From assembly GCA_036562625.1 (NCBI GenBank), contig DATCJV010000187.1, positions 1 to 10,475 of the forward strand: a DNA stretch of 10,475 nt, written 5' to 3'. The notes below the pieces were generated by a model. The model worked only from the letters and a program-made list of their open reading frames with translations. It was not told the DNA's origin and searched no databases. This document shows, piece after piece, positions 1 through 5,694 of this stretch. This DNA comes from DUOH01 sp036562625 (GTDB lineage Bacteria; Bacillota; UBA4882; UBA10575). The stretch's first letter is position 1; each line of letters starts with the position of its first letter. A program made the translations under genes and the position numbers.

Positions 1-367
1 CTCTCTCACTGAACACCCTCCATCTCCGAGTTCTCTATGTGCCCACTATTTTTTCAGATATTTACCGACTAATTTCGACAATTCCTAAATCCTCCCCTCC
101 CCGGATAAAAAAGGGCGTATGAGTAAAAAAACCAGAGAAAAATTGCGAACTCGAGAGAAAATAGGAAATATCAGACTCATGCTCCAGAAGAATGTTAAGA
201 TGATTTTAACCATACTTTGATCAGATGTTAATCAGTCCGGAATAACTTGTGGGCATATGCTAAAAATATTCCTGAAAATCTGTGGACAAAAGGTTAGCAA
301 TAATATAATATCTACCGGATTGCCTTGTGCCTGATCAATTATCTAATATCTAAAAGTGGAATACTTT
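1..367. other. Non-coding AT-rich intergenic stretch
   Basis: I see no convincing gene here on either strand. The longest plausible reading frame is a 33-codon lysine-rich one (119-220) with a poor ribosome binding site, which I rejected. The stretch contains an inverted repeat GTTAA-7 nt-TTAAC (194-210), with a third GTTAA at 227-231. It also contains a promoter-like pair on the plus strand, TGGACA (283-288) and TATAAT (304-309), with a short 15-bp spacer. Nothing downstream of that pair on the plus strand is coding. The stretch may carry the upstream region of a gene lying left of the window. Confidence 0.6.
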
Positions 368-392
368 AAAAAAACCGCCCGGTGGCGGTTTT
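368..392 (-). terminator. Rho-independent terminator of deoC
   Basis: CCGCC (375-379) pairs with GGCGG (384-388) around a CGGT tetraloop. The stem is extended by an A-run (371-374) facing a T-run (389-392). Read leftward, the stem is followed by seven T residues (368-374 on the plus strand are A), a classic intrinsic terminator. It lies about 45 bp past the deoC stop codon. On the plus strand the T-tract is shorter (TTTTAT), so weak termination in that direction is also possible. Confidence 0.88.
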
Positions 393-438
393 ATGCCTAA
401 CATTCCCCCGACACTATATATCTACCAGAAAACAGGGG

Positions 439-1206
439 CTACTCCCCTTGTACAATCTTCCTCCCTGCGCTGGTTCCCAAACGGTTTGCGCCAGACTTAA
501 TCATCAGTACTGCAGAAGCAAAGTCTCTAATTCCGCCAGAGGCTTTAACGCCTAGCTCAGGACCGACTACTTGACGCATTAAGAAAATATCCTCCGGTAC
601 CGCGCCTCCACTGCCAAAACCAGTAGAGGTTTTGACAAAATCCGCGCCTGCTTTTTTCGCCAGCAGACAGGCTTTAATCTTTTCTTCGTCCGTCAGATAA
701 CAGGTCTCAATAATCACCTTCAACTTGGCGGAACCACGCACCGCCTCCGCCACTTGTAATATGTCCTGATATACCCCTTGATAATCACCGGCTTTCAAAG
801 CGCCGATCTTAATGACCATATCAAGCTCTGTGGCGCCGTTTTCCACCGCTTCCTCGGCCTCAGCCGCCTTAATCGTTGATGTATTGGCTCCCAGCGGGAA
901 ACCGATGACCGTACATACTTTGACCATAGACCCTTTAAGCAAACGCGCGGCCAATTTTACATATACCGGATTCACACAGACCGAAGCAAAACCGTACTTC
1001 TTCGCCTCCGCACAAAGCGCTTCCACCTCTTCCGAAGTAGCGGTGGCTTTTAAGAGGGTATGATCGATCATCTTCGCCACCAGTTCCGGAGTAACCGGAT
1101 CTGGTATTGGGAAATCCCCTTGCTTAACTTGGAATTGATCAGGCTCCAGCCCTAATCTTTCACAGATCTCATCCACACAAGCCTTGATTTTACTCTGCAA
1201 GCACAA
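439..1206 (-). CDS. deoC: Deoxyribose-phosphate aldolase
   Basis: This class I aldolase reversibly cleaves 2-deoxy-D-ribose 5-phosphate to glyceraldehyde 3-phosphate and acetaldehyde, in cytosolic deoxynucleoside catabolism. The 255-residue protein carries the family signatures in order: IDHTLLK (47-53), the catalytic Asp129 in ELDMV, the Schiff-base Lys192 in VKTSTGF, and the second active-site Lys221 in VKASGGIR. A GTSAG phosphate-binding segment lies near the end. The TIM barrel starts around residue 40. The preceding residues form an N-terminal extension compared with the shorter E. coli enzyme; some thermophile and clostridial DeoC proteins also have one. The start is TTG, chosen because GGGGAGGAG sits 5 bp upstream. 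The gene has its own promoter and terminator, so it is probably monocistronic. No other deoxynucleoside-catabolism gene (deoA, deoB, pdp) is nearby. Confidence 0.97.
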   Translation of the reverse strand: MCLQSKIKACVDEICERLGLEPDQFQVKQGDFPIPDPVTPELVAKMIDHTLLKATATSEEVEALCAEAKKYGFASVCVNPVYVKLAARLLKGSMVKVCTVIGFPLGANTSTIKAAEAEEAVENGATELDMVIKIGALKAGDYQGVYQDILQVAEAVRGSAKLKVIIETCYLTDEEKIKACLLAKKAGADFVKTSTGFGSGGAVPEDIFLMRQVVGPELGVKASGGIRDFASAVLMIKSGANRLGTSAGRKIVQGE

Positions 1207-1242
1207 GCCAACTCCTCCCCTTCATCTCTCTCTTAATCTAAG

Positions 1243-1270
1243 CTTATCCTTTACTCCCGACTCTTGTCAA
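1243..1270 (-). promoter_or_regulatory. Likely sigma-A promoter of deoC
   Basis: On the minus strand a perfect -35 box TTGACA (1270-1265) is followed after 16 bp by GATAAG (1248-1243), a 4/6 match to the -10 consensus. The deoC start codon lies about 36 bp further on, leaving room for a short leader containing the GGGGAGGAG ribosome binding site. The -35 box is strong. The exact -10 hexamer is less certain. Confidence 0.55.
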
Positions 1271-1339
1271 CCGGCTTCTGGAAACCCCTCCCAAAACTGC
1301 ATATGGATCTCGTCCCGGTTTTCCTTGCGTATAGTATAG

Positions 1340-1365
1340 AAAAAAGAGGCCGTCGGACAGGCCTC
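1340..1365 (-). terminator. Rho-independent terminator of the CBS-domain gene
   Basis: GAGGCC (1346-1351) and GGCCTC (1360-1365) form a perfect 6-bp stem with an 8-nt loop. Read leftward, the stem is followed directly by six T residues (A-run 1340-1345). It lies about 47 bp after the stop codon of the CBS-domain gene. It separates that gene from deoC, which has its own promoter just downstream. Confidence 0.88.
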
Positions 1366-1411
1366 AAGCAAATAATTAATATAGAGAGAAAACCTCAGAA
1401 CGTTGGTTTGC

Positions 1412-1843
1412 TTACATCTTCACCGGTTTGGATGGCGTAGAAATCTCCGCCAAGGTCCGGCCTAGTTCCACATCATACTTGGCCTGGGTGGCCAGGTCGC
1501 CCAGGGACACAATACCGACCAGCTTATTCCCTTCGATCACCGGTAACCTTCGCACCTGCTTGCTGGACATGATTTCCGCCGCTTTGTTCAGTTCCATCTC
1601 AGGTGTTACCGACTCCACTTGAGAAGTCATAATTGCACTGACCGGGGTAGCAGCAGGATCTTTTTGATGAGCCACATTACGCACGACAATATCTCGATCC
1701 GTAACCATTCCCACAACATTATCGCCTTCCACTACAGGCAGGGCCCCGATATTATGCTTTTGCATCAATTGAGCAACTTCCACCAGGTTCATCTGAGGAT
1801 TGGCATAAGCCACTTTGTCCGTCATGATCTCCTTAATCTTCAA
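1412..1843 (-). CDS. Two-CBS-domain protein
   Basis: This small cytosolic protein of 143 residues consists almost only of a tandem CBS (Bateman) module. Such modules usually bind adenosyl nucleotides or SAM and act as sensors or regulators of partner proteins. Repeat 1 spans about residues 1-60, opening with the typical KIKEIMTDKV and ending in GMVTDRDIVVR. Repeat 2 spans about 66-125, with IMTSQVESVTP and GIVSLGDLA. There is no catalytic or membrane domain. The start is TTG, supported by GGAAGGG 8 bp upstream; the two ATG codons in that gap are in another frame and run into a stop after three codons. The partner cannot be deduced from the neighbours. It belongs to the widespread stand-alone CBS proteins (the type of B. 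subtilis YhcV), but I cannot name an orthologue with confidence. Confidence 0.93.
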   Translation of the reverse strand: MKIKEIMTDKVAYANPQMNLVEVAQLMQKHNIGALPVVEGDNVVGMVTDRDIVVRNVAHQKDPAATPVSAIMTSQVESVTPEMELNKAAEIMSSKQVRRLPVIEGNKLVGIVSLGDLATQAKYDVELGRTLAEISTPSKPVKM

Positions 1844-1899
1844 AACATCATCCCTTCCTTTTTGCCCTTATTATCTCCTGGCTACGGAAAGTAATACGT

Positions 1900-2202
1900 A
1901 CAACTCGTCGCTCGTGTCTTGTCGCTCGTAATTTTGTCCCTGATAATATTATCTACGCGTAAATCCTTGTACAACTCGTCGCTCGTGTCTTGTCGCTCGT
2001 AATTTTGTCCCTGATAATATTATCTACGTGTAAATCTTTATACACATCGTGACTCGTCGCTCGGTACTGGGTAATTTTGTGCGTAATAAAATTACCACGC
2101 GCTAATACTTGTGCGCCTCGTCGCCAGTTTCACATAGATCGTAGCGCATGGCGGTAATTTAAACATAGTAAAATTGCTACGCGCAAACACTCGCGTGCCT
2201 TG
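1900..2202. repeat. Tandem 71-82 bp intergenic repeat, about 4 units
   Basis: Units begin at about 1900, 1971, 2042 and 2113, the first three at an exact 71-bp period. The fourth is longer (about 82 bp). A short fifth fragment (from about 2195) abuts the pgmB stop codon. Units 1 and 2 differ at only three positions, all transitions. Units 3 and 4 are diverged but keep the order: CTCGTCGC-like head, GTAATTTT, a spacer, AAAATTAC-like complement, ACGCG, then a T-rich tail. Unit 3 can form a 9-bp stem, GGTAATTTT (2070-2078) with AAAATTACC (2088-2096). Units 1 and 2 contain the 12-bp palindrome GATAATATTATC (1942-1953 and 2013-2024). No reading frame of note runs through the block. It sits downstream of pgmB and upstream of the CBS gene, so any read-through transcript would contain it. 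Confidence 0.93.
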
Positions 2203-2886
2203 TCAAACGGTTTTGGCTGGTCCGATCAGGGCGATTAATTCCTGCACAGAGATTTTGCTCAAATCGGGTACGGTATGAGTGGCCTTCGGATGGTGGTAGG
2301 CCGAACCCACCCCCAAGACAGACATGCCTGCGGACAGAGCGGCTTCCACCCCGGAAGCAGCGTCCTCAACCACCAGACAATTCTCTGCCGGTACCCCCAG
2401 TTTTTCCGCAGCCAATAAGAAAACCTCCGGGTCTGGTTTACTCTTCTCGATTTCATTGCCATCCACCACCACATCAAAGTATCCGTTCAGCCCAATTTTT
2501 TCCAAAATCAGTAAGGCGTTTTTACTGGAAGACCCGATAGCGATCCCGATCTGTTTCCTTTTCAGACAAGGAAGGAGAATCATTACTCCTGGCAGAATAT
2601 GGCTGGGATTTAATTGACTATTGATTAATTCTATGTAATACTCATTCTTCTCTTCAGCTAGTCGCTGCTTGTCCGCTACACCGTATTCCCGGGAGGCTTT
2701 TTCCAGAATAATCTCCAGACTTTGCATTCTGTCAATCCCGCGTAACTTTTCATTGATCCGGCGGTCAAAGTAGATACCTTCCCGCTCGGTCAGGCGCTTC
2801 CACGCCCAATAATGAAACTCGTCCGTAGAGACGATTACTCCGTCCAAATCAAAGATTACCGCCTGAGAAAAACCTCTTTCCTTCAT
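2203..2886 (-). CDS. pgmB: Beta-phosphoglucomutase (HAD superfamily)
   Basis: This enzyme converts beta-glucose 1-phosphate to glucose 6-phosphate, usually downstream of maltose-, trehalose- or kojibiose-type phosphorylases. The protein has 227 residues, normal for the family. Every key residue I recall from Lactococcus lactis beta-PGM is present at a constant offset of five: nucleophile Asp13 and acid/base Asp15 in FDLDGVIV, Thr21, His25, Trp29, Arg53 in RGIDRMQSL, Ser119/Ser121/Asn123 in GSSSKN, Lys150 in SKPDP, and Glu174-Asp175 for Mg2+. Residues 16-90 form the C1-type helical cap. The usual Asp after GVI-x is Ser20, a minor change. ATG start with GGGAG 6 bp upstream. No sugar phosphorylase or transporter gene is adjacent, so the physiological source of beta-glucose 1-phosphate is not shown. 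A related HAD phosphatase is the alternative. Confidence 0.88.
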   Translation of the reverse strand: MKERGFSQAVIFDLDGVIVSTDEFHYWAWKRLTEREGIYFDRRINEKLRGIDRMQSLEIILEKASREYGVADKQRLAEEKNEYYIELINSQLNPSHILPGVMILLPCLKRKQIGIAIGSSSKNALLILEKIGLNGYFDVVVDGNEIEKSKPDPEVFLLAAEKLGVPAENCLVVEDAASGVEAALSAGMSVLGVGSAYHHPKATHTVPDLSKISVQELIALIGPAKTV

Positions 2887-2933
2887 CCTGATCTCCCTCT
2901 CAGTCTTAACAAAATGTTACGCCTTTCACTTTC

Positions 2934-2939
2934 ATTATA
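2934..2939 (-). promoter_or_regulatory. Likely -10 element of the pgmB promoter
   Basis: A perfect TATAAT lies on the minus strand (plus-strand ATTATA), 47 bp upstream of the pgmB ATG, giving a leader of about 40 nt. The region 17 bp further upstream has no good match to TTGACA and no extended -10 TG, so the assignment rests on the hexamer and its distance. Confidence 0.42.
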
Positions 2940-3176
2940 CTAATTTCCTGCTGATCTTTCATCCCCTCACCGTCCCGGCGGGGAGAGCAAGTCCTGCTCA
3001 TCAAAGCAAGTCAACCATGGACCCGCCACAAATATTTGAATTTTTGCTCTATGGTATTTTCCTCAAGATCCAGCTGCTTCTTGACGATATACAATATACA
3101 GATCTTATCTTGGCGCCTAAGAATAAGATTTGTGCCAATCAACTCAGTGTATTACAGCAAGAAGAGGTGCTCCACG
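2940..3176 (+). other. Upstream region and leader of the chemotaxis operon
   Basis: This is the divergent intergenic region between pgmB and the receptor gene. It should hold the operon promoter, but I cannot identify one with confidence. TTGACG (3081-3086) has no convincing -10 at 16-18 bp, and no good sigma-28 (TAAA plus GCCGATAA) match is visible. A small hairpin, GAGCA-5 nt-TGCTC, is present near 2986-3000. I see no c-di-GMP riboswitch signature. Two reading frames are open through part of the leader, but neither has a supported start. Confidence 0.4.
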
Positions 3177-5093
3177 ATGTTGACGAAATTAAGACTAAAA
3201 CCCAAACTGATTTGTCTTTTTCTCCTGATCGGCCTCGCGCCTATGATGGTGATGAGCTTGATCAACTATTTTCTAGCTGTCAATGAGGTTGATGAACAGA
3301 TTAAAGAGAAGTTCATCCTATTCTCCTCGCAAAAACAACAACTCCTCTCCGACTGGTTCTCCTTCCAACTGGATTTAGCGATCCAGCTGGCCAACACGAA
3401 GGAACTAATAGACAACGCATTCCGGTACGAATTGCTTGATTTCGCCGGGTCCTGGTCCACAATAGAAGAGGTAATGGTCCGGCCTATTCTGGAAATGCAT
3501 CAAAATAACCACAATTTTTCTGCAGTCTTTTTACTTAATCCCCAAGGCGTGGTCATCAGCTCCACCAACCTGGAGATGCTGGGCTATAACTACAGCGACC
3601 AGGGCTTCATCCAAGAAGCGGCTGCCGGAAAAGGCGCATTCTCGCCTGTTTTTTACTCTGACTTTACGAAACAGAGTACATTAGCCATAGCCATTCCTAT
3701 GTATAAAAGCAACGAAGCAGGTCCGATGTACATCGGCACTTATGTGGTTTTTCTGAACAGTGAATACATAGATCATAATCTTTTACAAAACCTGGATTCC
3801 ATAGGAAAATCCGCCGATACCTATCTAATCAACGGTGACGGTGTGTTAATCACCAAACCAAGATACAGCAAAGACCTGACTGTTCTGGAAACCATAGTTG
3901 AGGCGGCCGGCGCCAAAGAATTACAGGCCGCAATCAGAGCCGGTGATCGAGCCTTTCAGAAAAACATAATCACCACCGATTTTAATGGTAAGAAAAGCTT
4001 AATTAATATTAGTTGTTTTTCTTTAGGTAATCAACTCGTAGGCTTAACGGTAAAGATCGACTATGACGAAGCATTCTCCGTCGTTAATACGATGAAAATA
4101 ATTATCCTGATCCTGACTTTAGTCATCGCCCTGGCGGTTGCCTTTATGGGAGCTTATTTCGCCGGTTCCCTGGCTAAACCGCTCGCCATCATTAATAAGA
4201 AAGTTAGGGAATTCTCCCAAGGAGATCTGACTGTAGATTTTGATATTACCAGAAATGACGAGATCGGTGACTTGGCCAGAGAAGAGAATACCATGGTGCA
4301 GAAGATCTCCGACCTGGTTCGCCAGATTATGCTCAGCGCCGAACGGGTACAAGCTACTGCAGAATACATCGCCTCCGGAAACGAGGATCTCTCCCACCGC
4401 ACCCAAGAACAAGCCACCACCCTGGAAGAGATCGCCGCCACCATCAAAGAGATGGCCTGTTCCATCCAGGAGCTTTCCACCTCGTCCGACCGGGCCGGAA
4501 GCCTCTCCCAAACAACTCTTAACGCGGTAAAAGAGGGGGAAGATTCTATCAGGGAAACGCTTGAGGCGATGACTCAGATCTCTGCCAGTAGTAAACAGAT
4601 TGCCGAGATCATTAAAGTCGTCAATGATATTGCCTTCCAAACCAACCTGCTGGCTTTGAACGCCGCAGTGGAGGCGGCCCGCGCTGGCGAACAGGGTCGT
4701 GGTTTTGCCGTGGTGGCCGCGGAAGTCCGCAATCTGGCCGCCCGCACCTCCGAATCGGCAACGGAGATTGAAAAATTAATCAACGAAAGCGTCCGCCGGG
4801 TTGAGCGCGGAAACGCTTTGGTACAAAAGTCCTCGGAGATGCTGGAGTTAATCGTAGATAATACAAAACAGACCGCTGATGTCATCCTGGAAGTGGCCAC
4901 CGTCATGCGGGAGCAGACCGCTTCATTCCAGCAAATTCGGGCATCTGTCGAGCAACTGAATGAGGTGACTCAGCAAAACGCCGCGATGGTTCAGGAGATG
5001 GGTTCCTCTAGTCAATCTCTGAATACGGAAGCGGAAGTACTGCGTGACGCAGTAAACAAATTCAAACTTGAAAAGCAGGAGGCTGCTGGATAA
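3177..5093 (+). CDS. Methyl-accepting chemotaxis protein with dCache sensor
   Basis: This inner-membrane chemoreceptor of 638 residues has the order: short basic N-terminus, TM1 (about 10-33), periplasmic double-Cache domain (about 37-300, with the paired PAS-like strands FLLNPQGVVISS and TYLINGDGVLIT), TM2 (about 307-329), HAMP (about 329-382, with DEIGDLA), then the cytoplasmic coiled-coil hairpin. The hairpin tip is IAFQTNLLALNAAVEAARAG (485-504). Methylation consensus sites are visible at Glu417-Glu418 (ATTLEEIAAT) and Gln606-Glu607 (AAMVQEMGSS). There is no C-terminal CheR-tethering pentapeptide; the protein ends KQEAAG. The ATG at 3177 is preferred over an in-frame ATG 47 codons upstream because AGAGGTG lies 7 bp before it and a typical TM1 follows directly. 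The ligand is unknown; dCache domains commonly bind amino acids or other small metabolites. First gene of the operon. Confidence 0.96.
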   Translation: MLTKLRLKPKLICLFLLIGLAPMMVMSLINYFLAVNEVDEQIKEKFILFSSQKQQLLSDWFSFQLDLAIQLANTKELIDNAFRYELLDFAGSWSTIEEVMVRPILEMHQNNHNFSAVFLLNPQGVVISSTNLEMLGYNYSDQGFIQEAAAGKGAFSPVFYSDFTKQSTLAIAIPMYKSNEAGPMYIGTYVVFLNSEYIDHNLLQNLDSIGKSADTYLINGDGVLITKPRYSKDLTVLETIVEAAGAKELQAAIRAGDRAFQKNIITTDFNGKKSLINISCFSLGNQLVGLTVKIDYDEAFSVVNTMKIIILILTLVIALAVAFMGAYFAGSLAKPLAIINKKVREFSQGDLTVDFDITRNDEIGDLAREENTMVQKISDLVRQIMLSAERVQATAEYIASGNEDLSHRTQEQATTLEEIAATIKEMACSIQELSTSSDRAGSLSQTTLNAVKEGEDSIRETLEAMTQISASSKQIAEIIKVVNDIAFQTNLLALNAAVEAARAGEQGRGFAVVAAEVRNLAARTSESATEIEKLINESVRRVERGNALVQKSSEMLELIVDNTKQTADVILEVATVMREQTASFQQIRASVEQLNEVTQQNAAMVQEMGSSSQSLNTEAEVLRDAVNKFKLEKQEAAG

Positions 5094-5107
5094 AGGAGGA
5101 AAGAAAG

Positions 5108-5692
5108 ATGGCGCCGTTCAATAATACGATGGACATCTTGAACCTTCAACTCACCGAGGGTGAAAATGATGAACAATTTATCGTCTTTTCCGTGGGTGGT
5201 GAAGAATACGGTCTGCCTGTCTTACGTGTTCAGGAAATCATCCGCTATCTGAAACCCACCAAAGTTCCGCACGGACCATCCTTTGTGGAGGGGGTAATTG
5301 ATTTTCGCGGAGAAGTGATCCCGATCGTGAACTTGAGATCCAGATTTGGCCTCCCTCCAAAAGAATATGATTCTTTCAGCGTAATTATTGTGATTGAAGC
5401 GAATGGTAAGATCGTTGGCTTGACCGTGGATCAAGTCTCCGAGATTATCAATATTCCAAAAGACCGGATTCACCCGGCTCCTGATTTTTCCGCTCAGAAG
5501 AATACCAGGTACCTTACTGCCATGGGCAAGCTCAGCGAAAAGCTGATCTTCCTCATCGATCTGGACAAGATCATGGATCTCAGTGAACAGGAAGACCTGG
5601 AGGGTTATATCTCTGAGCTGCAGCCGGAAGGCTTACCTTCATCCTCCACCGCTAGTACAACGAATCAGGCTACGGAAGTAAGGGAGTCTTGA
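5108..5692 (+). CDS. cheW: Chemotaxis coupling protein CheW
   Basis: This cytosolic adaptor links the receptor hairpin tip to CheA in the signalling array. The single CheW/SH3-like fold spans about residues 20-160 of 194. Recognisable stretches are FIVFSVGGEEYGLPVLRVQE, then GVIDFRGEVIPIVNLRSRFG with the conserved receptor-binding strand, and VGLTVDQVSEI. The last 35 or so residues form a Ser/Thr/Glu-rich tail beyond the usual CheW length of about 150; it looks unstructured and I assign no function to it. AGGAGG lies 8 bp before the ATG, directly after the receptor stop codon (14-bp gap). The stop codon lies 2 bp before the cheA start, implying translational coupling. Confidence 0.97.
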   Translation: MAPFNNTMDILNLQLTEGENDEQFIVFSVGGEEYGLPVLRVQEIIRYLKPTKVPHGPSFVEGVIDFRGEVIPIVNLRSRFGLPPKEYDSFSVIIVIEANGKIVGLTVDQVSEIINIPKDRIHPAPDFSAQKNTRYLTAMGKLSEKLIFLIDLDKIMDLSEQEDLEGYISELQPEGLPSSSTASTTNQATEVRES

Positions 5693-5694
5693 CC

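Noticed and set aside
119..220. 33-codon lysine/arginine-rich reading frame starting MSKKTREKLR.
   Set aside because: The ribosome binding match is poor and too close, no promoter is evident, and AT-rich sequence easily yields such basic short frames.
1900..2202. CRISPR array.
   Set aside because: The whole 71-bp unit is repeated, with no short constant repeat alternating with unique spacers, and no cas genes are present.
3036..3176. Longer receptor start 47 codons upstream of the chosen ATG.
   Set aside because: No ribosome binding site precedes 3036. The extra residues are cysteine- and arginine-rich without family resemblance, while 3177 has AGAGGTG and begins a normal chemoreceptor TM1.
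2940..3176. c-di-GMP riboswitch or sigma-28 promoter ahead of the chemotaxis operon.
   Set aside because: I looked for the GEMM core motifs and for TAAA plus GCCGATAA at proper spacing and found neither.
3017..3286. 89-codon reading frame overlapping the receptor start in another frame.
   Set aside because: It has no ribosome binding site, and over a third of it runs across receptor coding sequence. It resembles no family I know.
4119..4640. 173-codon minus-strand frame opposite the receptor.
   Set aside because: It is antisense to the conserved receptor coding region and has a glycine/aspartate-rich composition explained by the complementary codons.
5689..5694. TTG start for CheA two codons upstream.
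   Set aside because: It would leave only 2 bp to the AGGGAG site, whereas ATG 5695 has an 8-bp spacing.
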